Below are positions 7,716 to 17,161 of a DNA stretch of 64,000 nucleotides, piece by piece. Both the position numbers and the translations under genes were made by a program. The notes beneath the pieces were generated by a model. That model was given only the letters and a program-made list of their open reading frames with translations. It ran no database searches and was not told the origin of the DNA. How positions within the stretch are numbered: position 1 is the first letter of the stretch; each line of letters begins with the position of its first letter. Origin of the DNA: Lewinellaceae bacterium (GTDB lineage: Bacteria > Bacteroidota > Bacteroidia > Chitinophagales > Saprospiraceae); NCBI GenBank assembly GCA_020636025.1, contig JACJYQ010000008.1, forward strand, positions 1-64,000. Reading direction: 5' to 3'.

Positions 7716-9656
7716 TTAATTCCTTCGATAAACCTTAACCTCGGGAGGGCTGCCGTCCTTCATATCCTTAGTGATTTCGAGTTTGTCCAGGTCAGGGTGG
7801 TAAACAAACAGGAAACTAGGCACTGTACCCTTAACGGTTCTGAAACATTGACCATTATTTTGATTCCGGCACCAGTTCCATTGTTCTGCTTCAGTCATAC
7901 TTTTAACATCATCGGGAAGAGTCAGATGTATCGGAGTTTCCTGATCCTGGCAGCGTTCAAAAGTATAATTTGTCTGATTCCACATAGTCATAAAGGTGAA
8001 ATTGGTGTTCACCATGATTACATCCAGGTTATCCGGGGATGGTGGATTTATATACCAGCCGCCTGTGATTTTCATGTTGCTGACCATCCTGGGGTTTCGG
8101 TAGTGGTGTGCTGTTGAGAAATTATTCTTCACCCATATCTTCATCCAGTCGTCCGTTGTATTGTATACCAGCTCGATGTTGGTATTTACGCTGTTGGCTG
8201 TTGGAATTGTCAGATCGTATTCTCCCTGGCTATTCCTTGATGGATTGTGGCCTTTCGCGTACATCACAAATCCTTCCTTCCTGTCACCAATCATCCAAAG
8301 AGCCGGATACTGAAATGCATTGTCATTGAGGATCACTTTGCCGCAAACAGCTCTGGGGCAAGTATTGAAATCCACGGTGTTATAACCTGTCCCGGCAGCA
8401 TTCACCTCAAAATAGGTTCTACCCTGAACATTCGAGAGAAGATTGCCTTCATTGAATACAGGACAAGGGTAACGGTTCTGATCCATATAGTACAATTGAC
8501 CGTTATTGGTAAAAATACCCAGCATCGTCATAGCTGCCCCATATTCGTTGGTGACGGTTCCTTTGTTATCCATGGTAGACCCTTCCTTGTTGTCCACAGT
8601 ACCCTCATTTGAAATCCGGGCCCCTTGCTGATTATCCAGTTCCCCATAATTTGTAACAGAAGCGCTGGCGGCATTATCCACATTGCCTTTATTGGTAAGC
8701 TGGGCTGTTGACTGATTATCGATTTTACCTGTGTTGGAAATTGTACCGCCAGGTTCGTTTTTCAGGCTACCCTTATTGTCAATCGTAGCGGAGGGAGACG
8801 GAATGCTCATAGTTCCCTGATTTATTATTTCCGCTGAAGGCAGGTTTGCTACACTACCCTTATTGGAAATGGTGGCGGTGGGTGCATTCACAATTTTGCC
8901 GCTATTGTTGACAGTAGCAGTTGCCTGGTTATCAATGGTGCCGGTATTGGTCACCTGAGCGCTTGCAGCATTATTCAAGGTTCCCTGGTTGTTAAGGCTG
9001 GCATTTGCTTTAATTTCAACACTACCCTTATTGGAAATGGTGGCACTTTGAGCATTATCAATTTGGCCACTGTTTACGACCTTGGCAGTTTGCTGGTTTT
9101 CAAGTGTTCCGGTATTGGTCACCTTTGCGCTTGCCGCGATATCCAGGGTTCCCTGATTGCTGACACTTGCATTGTTTTCGATGGTACCTGTATTCTTGAT
9201 TTGAGCAGTGGCCTGGTTATTCACTGTTCCATTATTTACCAGAGAACAAGTTGAGCACACTTCTATCACTCCAGCATTCTTGATGCTGGAAGTTGATGTA
9301 GTATTTTTAATAAAAGCCTTATTTGTGGTAATCAGCTTGTTATTTATTTCCAGCGACCCACTGTTTAATATTTTATGCTTTAAAGTTACTGTCCCATCAA
9401 TGGTTAATGTCTTCTTATTGGTAATGGGATAATCCACCACATAATTGGGTGCTGAAATAACGGGTGCGTGACCATCAGGAGCTATGGACTCAATGCGCGC
9501 ATCAAAGCCTTTTACGGGAACGCCGTTTGTCCAGTTGCCAGGATCTACCCAATCGGAACTGGCGGCGCCGGTCCATTTGGTGATTGTTTGACTAAATATG
9601 GAGGAGGAAATACAGAGAAGAAATGCTATAAGCAATGTGCTGAGTGTGAATTTCAT
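7716..9656 (-). CDS. Secreted solenoid protein with about 16 tandem 14-residue repeats
   Basis: This encodes 646 residues. A signal peptide covers about 1-22. Residues about 25-45 carry a TKWTG...DWVDPGNWTNGV motif that often opens beta-helical adhesins. Residues about 143-376 consist of near-exact 14-residue units of the form GTxxNxxxAxxxNx (for example GTIDNQATATVNNS), with Asn, Thr and Ala at fixed positions. This is the expected signature of a beta-solenoid. The C-terminal 270 residues are not repetitive and contain several aromatics and Cys. I see no T9SS sorting domain at the end, so the secretion route is unclear. A terminator follows. The function is unknown, with surface structure or adhesion as a guess from the fold. 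Confidence 0.75.
   Translation of the reverse strand: MKFTLSTLLIAFLLCISSSIFSQTITKWTGAASSDWVDPGNWTNGVPVKGFDARIESIAPDGHAPVISAPNYVVDYPITNKKTLTIDGTVTLKHKILNSGSLEINNKLITTNKAFIKNTTSTSSIKNAGVIEVCSTCSLVNNGTVNNQATAQIKNTGTIENNASVSNQGTLDIAASAKVTNTGTLENQQTAKVVNSGQIDNAQSATISNKGSVEIKANASLNNQGTLNNAASAQVTNTGTIDNQATATVNNSGKIVNAPTATISNKGSVANLPSAEIINQGTMSIPSPSATIDNKGSLKNEPGGTISNTGKIDNQSTAQLTNKGNVDNAASASVTNYGELDNQQGARISNEGTVDNKEGSTMDNKGTVTNEYGAAMTMLGIFTNNGQLYYMDQNRYPCPVFNEGNLLSNVQGRTYFEVNAAGTGYNTVDFNTCPRAVCGKVILNDNAFQYPALWMIGDRKEGFVMYAKGHNPSRNSQGEYDLTIPTANSVNTNIELVYNTTDDWMKIWVKNNFSTAHHYRNPRMVSNMKITGGWYINPPSPDNLDVIMVNTNFTFMTMWNQTNYTFERCQDQETPIHLTLPDDVKSMTEAEQWNWCRNQNNGQCFRTVKGTVPSFLFVYHPDLDKLEITKDMKDGSPPEVKVYRRN
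8529..9230 (-). repeat. 42-bp coding tandem repeats (about 16 units)
   Basis: This is the coding stretch for the 14-residue units. Repeated words such as CCCTTATTGGAAATGGT recur at 42-base multiples on the plus strand. The units differ by mostly conservative changes. Confidence 0.8.
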
Positions 9657-9931
9657 AAATTTTACTTTTTTTAATGTTCCAAAAAAAGATTATGTGCATG
9701 ATTGAGAAGCATGCTTCAACACTCGAGAGATTGCAAAATAAAGGGAAAATAACAAACCGCTTACTAAATTAATTTCAATTAGCAGATTGATAACAATCAA
9801 GGCTTTAAACCTCATCTCAACTGTTCATCCAGCATAATTTACCTCGCCCAGCTACCCGGTATAGGCCTGTTAATTTTCTATGTAAAAGTGCAAAAACCAA
9901 TCATTACCTTTCGGCACCAAATCCACAGCCG

Positions 9932-11341
9932 ATGATCACAATCAAAGAAAACCAAATCATCCAGAATCTGCCTGGTATGGATTATACCTGGACAGTTACT
10001 GATCTGCTCACCAGTTGCCGTCCTCTCTCAGGTGAACCCTTGTCAAAACGAATGGAAGCCATGCAGCATGAAGTCCTTACCATGGCAGAATCGGTCTTTA
10101 GCGAACTTCCGGAAAATGCGCTCCTGTGTTATCATTTCTGGAAGCAACTGCGCCCCGACCGAATTGAGACACAGAAATACAAATACTCGGTAAGCACTGA
10201 AAGCGAGACCCCCGAATGGGAATTGACAATCAATAGTAAAGGCTTGTTCTACAAGGACCTTTCAGCCATGTATTGTCAGCAAGCCGGCGAGGTTCAGGAA
10301 CAACTGTTTAGCGACTTTTGGTTTTTTGGCCCTGAGAAACCAATTCCCGATCTCAGCATCAGGCAGAAAGTTGTAGCTCAGATTAGGAATGCATTTTTGC
10401 AAATAGGTCCGGTTGCTCAACAACACTTTCAACTGTTTGAATACCCGAAACTGCGCAAGGAGCGCCATTGGCAAGAAGGAGATCACAAACGGAAAGATTA
10501 CGTTACGCTGCGTCCTTTTGGCATTGAAATAAGTGCAGAAAACTGGCACGATGGTCTGATGTACAATGATTTCATCTCCTTCGAACGGATGCTGACAAAT
10601 GGCAAACAACTGGAACGATTTATCTCTCCAGATATCCAGAAGGCGATTCGTGAACATTTATCCGTTAAAGACAAGGTGACCGTCCGGGAGGAGCCCGATC
10701 CCCAAAAAGCAGCCATGAGACAAATTTATCTGGAAAACGGTGGCATGTCGCATCACATCGCCCGCGAACATGGCGACAGCTACAATGCAAGCCCTATCGA
10801 CGAATTAATCTGGAAACGCGAATTACTCGATGACCTCAAACAACGTCTTGAAAAGATCGATCATTATTCCGGCTTGCTTTTTATTGCCCAGGTGATGCAA
10901 TATCATGGTGTGCCGGATGCCGAAGAGCTATTTATTAAAGCGGCAAATAAACCCAATTTAAAAGCAAGACAGGCCATTGCGCAAATCCTCAAAGAACAGT
11001 TTCACAGCGAGGCAGCTGCTGATATCATACATTCCATGCGAGAATACAAAGATGAAGACAACTATTGGTGGGATCATGCCTTTAGCTCCTATGGCCGCAT
11101 GAGAGATAACAAAGCCGTGCAAAACTTTATCATTCAATGCCTTCGCGGTAAAGACGAAAGACATTTTAAGCGAGCCGTTGATGTATTGGTGATGTGGGGT
11201 GTAAAAGGGGATGTCGCTTTGACTGACAGACCATTATTATTGTCACTAAACTGGAATGATGCTATTGCACAACGACCAGAATTTATGGCTAGCCTGGATA
11301 CAGTCATCAAGATCATTGAAGGCAAAAAAAGTAAAAACTAA
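9932..11341 (+). CDS. Cytosolic helical protein of unknown function
   Basis: This encodes 469 residues with no signal peptide or membrane segment. The N-terminal half mixes strands and helices with many aromatics. The C-terminal part (about residues 285-450) is a run of amphipathic helices resembling HEAT-type repeats, with acidic and basic faces. I cannot assign a family. The stop codon at 11339-11341 lies 3 bases before the ATG of the next gene, so the two are almost certainly one transcript. A near-consensus -7 element (TACCTTTC) sits at 9905-9912, about 20 bases before the ATG. The gap upstream to 9656 holds nothing else recognisable. Confidence 0.7.
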   Translation: MITIKENQIIQNLPGMDYTWTVTDLLTSCRPLSGEPLSKRMEAMQHEVLTMAESVFSELPENALLCYHFWKQLRPDRIETQKYKYSVSTESETPEWELTINSKGLFYKDLSAMYCQQAGEVQEQLFSDFWFFGPEKPIPDLSIRQKVVAQIRNAFLQIGPVAQQHFQLFEYPKLRKERHWQEGDHKRKDYVTLRPFGIEISAENWHDGLMYNDFISFERMLTNGKQLERFISPDIQKAIREHLSVKDKVTVREEPDPQKAAMRQIYLENGGMSHHIAREHGDSYNASPIDELIWKRELLDDLKQRLEKIDHYSGLLFIAQVMQYHGVPDAEELFIKAANKPNLKARQAIAQILKEQFHSEAAADIIHSMREYKDEDNYWWDHAFSSYGRMRDNKAVQNFIIQCLRGKDERHFKRAVDVLVMWGVKGDVALTDRPLLLSLNWNDAIAQRPEFMASLDTVIKIIEGKKSKN

Positions 11342-11344
11342 GCT

Positions 11345-12289
11345 ATGGGATTCCTGCTAAAATTGGTTGTTATCGGATTGTTGGTGCTACTGTTTGTATT
11401 CTGTAGCCGCAAGAAAAAGGATGCACCCAGCCTGCAAGGCTGGCTGGACGAAAAGTACCCGGGACGGTTTCAGGTGCTGTACACCGAATCTGACGGGCTG
11501 TTCACCAAACTGAGTTTTAAAGTAAAAAAGTCAATTGTCGCTGAAAAGGCCAATCCAATGGTTCAGGCGCTCCTGCCCTATGACCTGCGACAACCAGATC
11601 TTAATCTGGCAGATGTAAACATCGACACCATTTATTCAAGAGCTGAAAAAGACTGGAAGGATGTAGAGGCATTTCTCAGCATTTTAAAGAACAAGGGACT
11701 TTCAGATTGGTCGGTCGGCATTCGCGATGGCAAGCTTTCAACCGTAATTATTGCAGAGGCAGGACCCAATCAGCGAAGTGAATACCTCCATCAATTTGAA
11801 GCAGCTTTGTCTGCGTGGCCGGAAGGCGTTCAATATGACAAAGAAATCCTCATCATGTCTCCGGCAGGCATGGCATCCTATCGCGGCCAGGATTTACCAC
11901 TTCAGTTTTGGCTGGGTTACAATAGGGAGAATTGGAAACAGGTGACTTATAGCCTCATGTGTCCATACGATCGTCCATTTAAAGCTGGTGACTGGATTGG
12001 AAAATGGAAATTCAACATTGATAACCCTCGATTTTCGACTTACCATGAACAATGTCGGAAAGCAGCGGAAGAATGGGCAGCTCAAAACCTCAAACCAGCC
12101 ATAAACCTGATTAACCTGGTAGAATTTGAGCAAATACCGGAAGCGATGGAACTTTCTCTTTTCTCATTCCCTTATTCCTGGCAAAAGGCAGATGATCAGG
12201 AAACCATCGATGAAGCCGGACACATAGTTGTGGAGTTTGACCTGGATGAACAGAAGGTGGTAAGAATCCAGGTATTTAAGTCCGAATAA
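11345..12289 (+). CDS. Membrane-anchored protein of unknown function
   Basis: This encodes 314 residues. The N-terminus has one hydrophobic anchor (residues about 4-20) followed by a basic stop-transfer patch (SRKKKD). The remainder is a soluble alpha/beta domain of about 290 residues, with many Trp and acidic residues and no catalytic motif that I know. The cysteine at the end of the anchor is not in a good lipobox, so a membrane anchor is more likely than a lipoprotein. It is co-transcribed with the preceding helical protein at 3-base spacing. A large palindrome follows about 70 bases downstream and may end the transcript. Confidence 0.7.
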   Translation: MGFLLKLVVIGLLVLLFVFCSRKKKDAPSLQGWLDEKYPGRFQVLYTESDGLFTKLSFKVKKSIVAEKANPMVQALLPYDLRQPDLNLADVNIDTIYSRAEKDWKDVEAFLSILKNKGLSDWSVGIRDGKLSTVIIAEAGPNQRSEYLHQFEAALSAWPEGVQYDKEILIMSPAGMASYRGQDLPLQFWLGYNRENWKQVTYSLMCPYDRPFKAGDWIGKWKFNIDNPRFSTYHEQCRKAAEEWAAQNLKPAINLINLVEFEQIPEAMELSLFSFPYSWQKADDQETIDEAGHIVVEFDLDEQKVVRIQVFKSE

Positions 12290-12357
12290 AATAAATTGGT
12301 TATCCGGATTATGTACAAAAAGAAATAATCTGAGTGGATTTGACCTTGTAAAATAAA

Positions 12358-12443
12358 TTCACCACAGATTACACAGATTTTTCACGGATTGCCTTCGGCA
12401 ATCTTTTAATTTATCTGTGAAAATCTGTGTAATCTGTGGTGAA
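12358..12443. repeat. CACAGATT-type long palindrome
   Basis: The arms at about 12358-12386 and 12411-12443 are inverted copies built from the word (T/A)CACAGATT. The centre holds a second small perfect hairpin with 7-base arms at 12387-12393 and 12397-12403 and a TTC loop. It sits between two plus-strand gene groups and could serve as a terminator or an RNA end-protecting structure. Fragments of the same word occur near 13940-13985, 19440-19480 and 42655-42705. Confidence 0.75.
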
Positions 12444-12542
12444 AAACAGGCGTCCGGCATATAACAATATCCATCGGATACTACATTAAGCTACTGTACA
12501 ATATGTGTATAGCCAATTAAAATAATTTCCATTTCTTTCCAA

Positions 12543-12911
12543 ATGCATCTTATGCGTTACATACTCGGACCTGAATTATTCTGGCTGTTGCTTTACGGAG
12601 TTACCAGGTTGCTTGTTCATGTCAACATACCGCCTTCAGAATCCATGGACAATTTCATAAGATCTTGCTGGTTTTATGTTCCTATGCTCGCATTGCTGTC
12701 CTTTGGATTTTACTGGTTACCCGTTGAGAAAAGCTGGTTAATTCTTCGGATCTGGATGGCAGGTTTAGTGGGTGGATTACTTGTAATGGGCAAAGTTATG
12801 AGTGCGTACAGCAAGCAAGGACCTGGCATTGGAACTGCGTACATTATTGGCGTACTTTTTTTATTCGTTGTCCTTATTATTGGTACCGTTATTATCAACT
12901 TTAAATCCTGA
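12543..12911 (+). CDS. Small four-helix membrane protein of unknown function
   Basis: This encodes 122 residues with about four hydrophobic segments (near 8-24, 40-58, 66-88 and 96-117). A short polar N-terminus starts at the ATG at 12543; a second ATG four codons later is also possible. I see no motif. The TGA stop at 12909-12911 is followed after one base by the ATG of the next gene, which implies coupled translation. Confidence 0.6.
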   Translation: MHLMRYILGPELFWLLLYGVTRLLVHVNIPPSESMDNFIRSCWFYVPMLALLSFGFYWLPVEKSWLILRIWMAGLVGGLLVMGKVMSAYSKQGPGIGTAYIIGVLFLFVVLIIGTVIINFKS

Positions 12912-12912
12912 T

Positions 12913-13347
12913 ATGTCGGCCTTTTTGACTGGAAAACTTCTTAGCCTGATATTGTTTGGCATTCCAGCCATCATCTGGTTGGCGTATCTGTTTATCCGAG
13001 CAAGGAAAAACACAACTGTTCCACCACCTGATAATACACCCCGAAATACGATGAATCTCAAATTTGAATTGCCACAGGTATCCTATACCCAGGAAGGCAG
13101 CGGTGGATATTTCTACTACAAAAGCAAAGACGGAAACCTAAGTGGATGGTGGGATTTCACCGGCGGAGAAACACTGGCCAGTCTGACTGTACCTTCAGAG
13201 GCAGAGTGGGCATCGAAAACCCAAATTCCAATCATTCAACGAAATGCCGTGTTGCATTATATAGGCCGCGAAACTGTGCGCCAACAAACAACAATTGGGC
13301 ATGGCAGATATGAGATAGGCCCCAATTACATTCTGATTTATCCCTAA
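12913..13347 (+). CDS. Single-pass membrane protein with small beta-rich domain
   Basis: This encodes 144 residues from the ATG at 12913. An in-frame extension upstream overlaps the previous gene and is not needed. One membrane helix lies at about 8-30, followed by a linker rich in Thr and Pro. A domain of about 95 residues rich in Gly, Tyr and Trp comes next and looks beta-stranded. No family was recognised. It is the middle gene of a tight three-gene set (12543, 12913, 13361). Confidence 0.6.
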   Translation: MSAFLTGKLLSLILFGIPAIIWLAYLFIRARKNTTVPPPDNTPRNTMNLKFELPQVSYTQEGSGGYFYYKSKDGNLSGWWDFTGGETLASLTVPSEAEWASKTQIPIIQRNAVLHYIGRETVRQQTTIGHGRYEIGPNYILIYP

Positions 13348-13360
13348 ATGCCTACATGAA

Positions 13361-13828
13361 ATGGATCCCAGAACAAAACATACATATCGCAGGCAACTGT
13401 ACGAATTTGTCAAAGATATATTGGTGGAGTGCCCGAAATGTGGCAAAAGGGCCATGGTGGATACAAACGGATACACATTCTTCCAGACCATGGCTGAAAA
13501 CGTCCGCGTGACTTGTAGTCATTGTGCCTACCACAAGACCCTTAATCGTGTTTCTATCCGCAGCAAACACTTTATAATCGGAGCCGCATTTGATCCATTT
13601 TTCAGACTTCCACTTTGGCTAAAAACGGAGATGTACGGTGAAGTCCTTTGGGCATACAACCACGAGCACCTTGACATCCTGGAACAACATGTAGCAGCCA
13701 AATTGCGGGAACGCAACGGTTTCAAGTATCGCATAAAAGGCATTGGCGCCAGATTGCCACGTTGGATGACGGCTGCTAAAAACAGGGAAGAGGTGCTAAA
13801 GGCGATTGAGAGGCTTAAAGTTAAATAA
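13361..13828 (+). CDS. Zinc-ribbon protein of unknown function
   Basis: This encodes 155 residues. Two CxxC pairs, Cys24/Cys27 (CPKCGKR) and Cys52/Cys55 (CSHC), are spaced as in a zinc ribbon and probably bind one zinc ion. The C-terminal two-thirds are basic and contain many aromatics and Arg/Lys, which could bind nucleic acid or protein. The ATG at 13361 was chosen because the earlier ATG at 13349 is followed at once by a stop. It is the last gene of the plus-strand group and converges on the dcw cluster. Confidence 0.65.
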   Translation: MDPRTKHTYRRQLYEFVKDILVECPKCGKRAMVDTNGYTFFQTMAENVRVTCSHCAYHKTLNRVSIRSKHFIIGAAFDPFFRLPLWLKTEMYGEVLWAYNHEHLDILEQHVAAKLRERNGFKYRIKGIGARLPRWMTAAKNREEVLKAIERLKVK

Positions 13829-13998
13829 AGTACTCTCTAGCCCTCTTATTTGAGGTGTGACGGCGTACCATCCTAGTTCGGAGTTCACATGTTCAATATT
13901 CAATCATAACAACGAACACGCTAACCGCAGAACTCCGAAACAATAAAATCTGCGAAATCACTCTAATCCCTAAAAATCTGTGATAAAAACTCCGCCAT

Positions 13999-14037
13999 AA
14001 AAAAAAGCGGCCGGGTGTCCCACACACCCTGGCCGCT
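13999..14037 (-). terminator. Terminator of the dcw cluster, downstream of ftsZ
   Basis: On the minus strand, a GC-rich stem (arms 14024-14037 and 14006-14018, one bulged base) is followed by a run of at least seven T. It lies about 55 bases past the ftsZ stop and is one of the strongest terminators in the window. The rest of the gap back to 13829 has a partial CAGATT-like repeat and nothing else. Confidence 0.9.
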
Positions 14038-14091
14038 ACCACTTAGCAGAAATATTGAGTTAACTACCTTAAGTAGTCATTCATGGTCCAC

Positions 14092-15594
14092 TCAGTCAAC
14101 ATTGTCGTGTAAGAAAGAATTACCGCCCACACGGATCTCTCCTTCTTCTTCCAATGATATTGTCCAGTCCGACATTTCAGATTGCTCTGAATCCGGCACA
14201 TCATCCAGATTAATGCTCTTACGCAAGTAAGCCGGCTGGCTTTCCAGATCGATGATCGTCTGCGGTGAATTAAGCTTCACCACATTGATCGGGCGATTCA
14301 AGGCTTCCTGACGGCGGCGTTGTGCCTGCTCGATGCGCTTGCGGCGCTCTTCAGGTGTTATCTCATCGGCATCTTCTTCTCCCCGCAGATATGGGTCTGA
14401 ATTTACCGGTGTTGTACGACGAATCTTGTCTACCGATTCACGGATGTTGTCGAACTCAAACTCCAGAGAGCTTGCTGTTTTTTCATCCACTTCGGTGTAA
14501 GGGCCTTCAGCGGTGATTGAATGAAGGGAATGCGGGCCTCTTTTGATGCCAGCTTCGTCCTCATCAAGATGTACCACCTGACGGTCCGGTCCACTGTTTG
14601 ATTGGCGTTGGCCACCAGCAGAAGCCTTGCCGCGTTCATTTACTTCGAAACCGGTAGCAATGATGGTAACGGCGAGTTTTTCACCTAGACGTTCGTCAAA
14701 GCAGTTACCCCAAATCAGGTTTGCATTTTCGCCGGCTTTCTCCTGTACGAAGTTGGTGATCTCGAAGATCTCGTCCATAGTAGCTTCTTTCACTCCGGAA
14801 GTGATGTTTACCAGAATGTTTTTAGCGCCATAGATGTCATTATCTTCAAGCAGCGGAGAACGAAGGGCTTCATCAGCAGCACGGAAAGCGCGATTTTCGC
14901 CTTCAATGGCTGCGGTACCCATGATCGCTACACCAGAGCTGCGCATGGTTGTGTTCACGTCCTCAAAATCGACGTTCACATAACCTGGAACAGTGATGAT
15001 TTCAGCAATTCCTTTTGCCGCAGTACAAAGGATATTGTCGGCCTCGGCAAAAGCCTGAGAGATGGACAAGTTTCCGAATATCTCGCGAAGCTTGTCGTTG
15101 GAAATGATCACCAGGCAATCCACGCTCTTGCGAATCTCCTCCAATCCTTCAAGGCCGTTTCCTACACGGACTTTGCCTTCGAAAGTGAATGGAAGGGTAA
15201 CGATTCCCACCGTCAGGATTCCCAATTCCTGGGCTGCCTGGGCAATGATTGGAGCGGCTCCGGTACCGGTTCCGCCACCCATACCAGCCGTGATGAACAC
15301 CATTTTGGTTCCATCATCCAGAAAGCGGGTGATCTCGTCCAGACTTTCCACGCAGGCCTGTTTGCCGACGCTTGGCTTGCTGCCTGCGCCACGGCCTTCT
15401 GTGAGTACTTGTCCCAGTGAAATTTTGGTCGGCACCGGGCTAAGTTGCATAGCCTGGGCGTCGGTATTGCAAATGGCGTAATCCACACCAACAATACCTT
15501 GTTTGTACATATGGGTAACAGCATTTGAACCGCCACCACCTACGCCGATTATTTTTATGATGCTCGGCTCATCTTTTGGCAAGTCAAAAAGCAT
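14092..15594 (-). CDS. ftsZ: Cell division protein FtsZ
   Basis: FtsZ is the tubulin-like GTPase that polymerises into the Z ring at mid-cell. The protein has 500 residues. The nucleotide-binding GVGGGGSNAV lies at about 17-26 and the tubulin signature GGGTGTG at 106-112. The globular GTPase domain ends near 320, followed by a long acidic/Gln-rich linker. A PAYLRK peptide about 45 residues from the end probably serves as the conserved partner-binding motif for FtsA. The extreme end NSFLHDNVD is typical of Bacteroidota FtsZ. It is the last gene of the dcw cluster, 139 bases after ftsA, with a strong terminator behind it. Confidence 0.98.
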   Translation of the reverse strand: MLFDLPKDEPSIIKIIGVGGGGSNAVTHMYKQGIVGVDYAICNTDAQAMQLSPVPTKISLGQVLTEGRGAGSKPSVGKQACVESLDEITRFLDDGTKMVFITAGMGGGTGTGAAPIIAQAAQELGILTVGIVTLPFTFEGKVRVGNGLEGLEEIRKSVDCLVIISNDKLREIFGNLSISQAFAEADNILCTAAKGIAEIITVPGYVNVDFEDVNTTMRSSGVAIMGTAAIEGENRAFRAADEALRSPLLEDNDIYGAKNILVNITSGVKEATMDEIFEITNFVQEKAGENANLIWGNCFDERLGEKLAVTIIATGFEVNERGKASAGGQRQSNSGPDRQVVHLDEDEAGIKRGPHSLHSITAEGPYTEVDEKTASSLEFEFDNIRESVDKIRRTTPVNSDPYLRGEEDADEITPEERRKRIEQAQRRRQEALNRPINVVKLNSPQTIIDLESQPAYLRKSINLDDVPDSEQSEMSDWTISLEEEGEIRVGGNSFLHDNVD

Positions 15595-15733
15595 AACAAT
15601 TTATTTTTTTAAAACCTGGAAAAAACAAGCTTTGTAAGCTCCAGGTAATTGGGTTATCAATTGTGGGCTGTCGACAGGTTGGATATCAACCTTTTTCGAA
15701 AGTCTGCCCGTTTTTGTTGTGTAGTTTTTCCGG

Positions 15734-17068
15734 TCAGAACTTTCCGTTGAAATCCATATCCGGCTCGGCTTCAAACCATTCTTTGGTTTTCTTGAAGACA
15801 TTTTCGAACCATGATGGTTCTTTTTCTTCAGAAACATTAGAAGGTTCGTGTTTGCCGTTTTTGTCAGAATTGCTTTCTTCAACAGGCGCAGTATCAATTT
15901 CCAGATCCTGTAAACCGCGAAGAAGCAATCCAATGCCGGTACTGAAAATCGGACTGCTCACCGATTCGTGGTAACCATGCGCCAGGTTCTCCACAGGAGC
16001 CCCAACACGGCATGACATACCGGTGTGCATTTCAGAAAGTTTATCCGTGTTTGCAAGCAGAGAACCTCCACCGGTGAGCACGATGCCACCGATGAGTTTG
16101 CGCTCGTAACCGCTGCGGCGAATCTCCCAAAGCACATAGTCGAGTACTTCTTCCATGCGCGCCTGGATGATCCGGGCGAGATTTTTCTCGCTGATCTCCT
16201 TGTGATCGCGTCCTTTCAAACCCGGGATGGTGATGATACGATTGTCGTATACCTCATTGGCCAGGGCAGAACCGAACTTGATCTTCAGTTTTTCCGCCTG
16301 CGGTTGCATCACGGTGCAGCCCTCCTTGATGTCGGCTGTAATGACGTTGCCACCAAAGGGGATAACAGCTGTATGTCGGATGATACCTTCGTGAAAAATA
16401 GTGATGTCAGTGGTGCCTCCACCAATGTCTACCAGGGCAACACCGGCCTGTTTTTCTTCATCGCTGAGCGTAGCATCGGCGCTGGCAATTGGTTCCAGGG
16501 TAAGATCTGCAACCTTCAGGCCGGCCTTTTCAATGCAGCGATAAATGTTGTTTATGGCCGTGATTTGTCCGGTGATGATGTGGAAGTTAGCCTCCAGACG
16601 CACGCCACACATGCCTACAGGGTCGGTAATACCCTGCTCGGAATCCACCGTAAATTCCTGGGGAAAGACATGTATGATCTTGTCGCCGGGCGGCAAAACC
16701 AGTTTGAACATGTCGTTCACCAAACGGTCGATATCGCGGTCAACGATTTCCGTGTGGTCGCTATCGCGGGTGAGAATACCCCGATGCTGAAGACTTTTGA
16801 TGTGCTGGCCGGCAATACCGACGTGCACGGAGTTGAATTTCATTTTTGCATTCCGTTCGCAGATTTCCACTGCTTCGCGGATGGCACCAACTGTTTTCTC
16901 GATGTTGGAAACCACACCGCGCAGAACGCCGGCGCTTTCCACCTTTCCAACCCCGATAATTTCGAGTTTCCCATAATCATTCTTGCGACCTGCCAGGCAG
17001 CAGACTTTCGTAGTGCCAATGTCAAGCGCAACAACAACATCATGGGGTTGTGGGATCAATTCCGACAT
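15734..17068 (-). CDS. ftsA: Cell division protein FtsA
   Basis: FtsA is an actin-fold ATPase that tethers FtsZ to the inner membrane. The protein has 444 residues. It opens with VVALDIGTTKVCCLAG (phosphate-1 loop), has VDIGGGTTDITIF in the phosphate-2 region at about residue 208-220, and LTGGGSLL as the adenosine motif near 325. The C-terminus after about 385 is a polar, acidic extension ending in an aromatic/basic stretch that could act as the membrane-targeting helix. It lies upstream of ftsZ, but a secreted-protein gene separates it from ftsQ. It has its own candidate promoter at 17139-17146. Confidence 0.97.
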   Translation of the reverse strand: MSELIPQPHDVVVALDIGTTKVCCLAGRKNDYGKLEIIGVGKVESAGVLRGVVSNIEKTVGAIREAVEICERNAKMKFNSVHVGIAGQHIKSLQHRGILTRDSDHTEIVDRDIDRLVNDMFKLVLPPGDKIIHVFPQEFTVDSEQGITDPVGMCGVRLEANFHIITGQITAINNIYRCIEKAGLKVADLTLEPIASADATLSDEEKQAGVALVDIGGGTTDITIFHEGIIRHTAVIPFGGNVITADIKEGCTVMQPQAEKLKIKFGSALANEVYDNRIITIPGLKGRDHKEISEKNLARIIQARMEEVLDYVLWEIRRSGYERKLIGGIVLTGGGSLLANTDKLSEMHTGMSCRVGAPVENLAHGYHESVSSPIFSTGIGLLLRGLQDLEIDTAPVEESNSDKNGKHEPSNVSEEKEPSWFENVFKKTKEWFEAEPDMDFNGKF

Positions 17069-17138
17069 AATGTAACTGTTTAAGTGGTGAGTTTCGGTTT
17101 TGTGAAACTTCTGTGGCGGACGAAACTCTTTCCCGCGA

Positions 17139-17146
17139 CAAAAGTA
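17139..17146 (-). promoter_or_regulatory. Candidate -7 element for ftsA-ftsZ
   Basis: On the minus strand the sequence is TACTTTTG, an exact TAnnTTTG, about 70 bases before the ftsA ATG. No clear TTG element was seen at the usual distance. Confidence 0.4.
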
Positions 17147-17161
17147 ATATTTTTATAAATA

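Noticed and set aside
15601..15933. Small minus-strand gene between ftsA and ftsZ
   Set aside because: It overlaps ftsA in another frame on the same strand and has no start signal. The ftsA-ftsZ gap itself is only 139 bases.
16025..17083. Long plus-strand open frame of about 350 codons
   Set aside because: It lies fully antisense to ftsA, which has all family motifs. It has no promoter, signal or recognisable domain.
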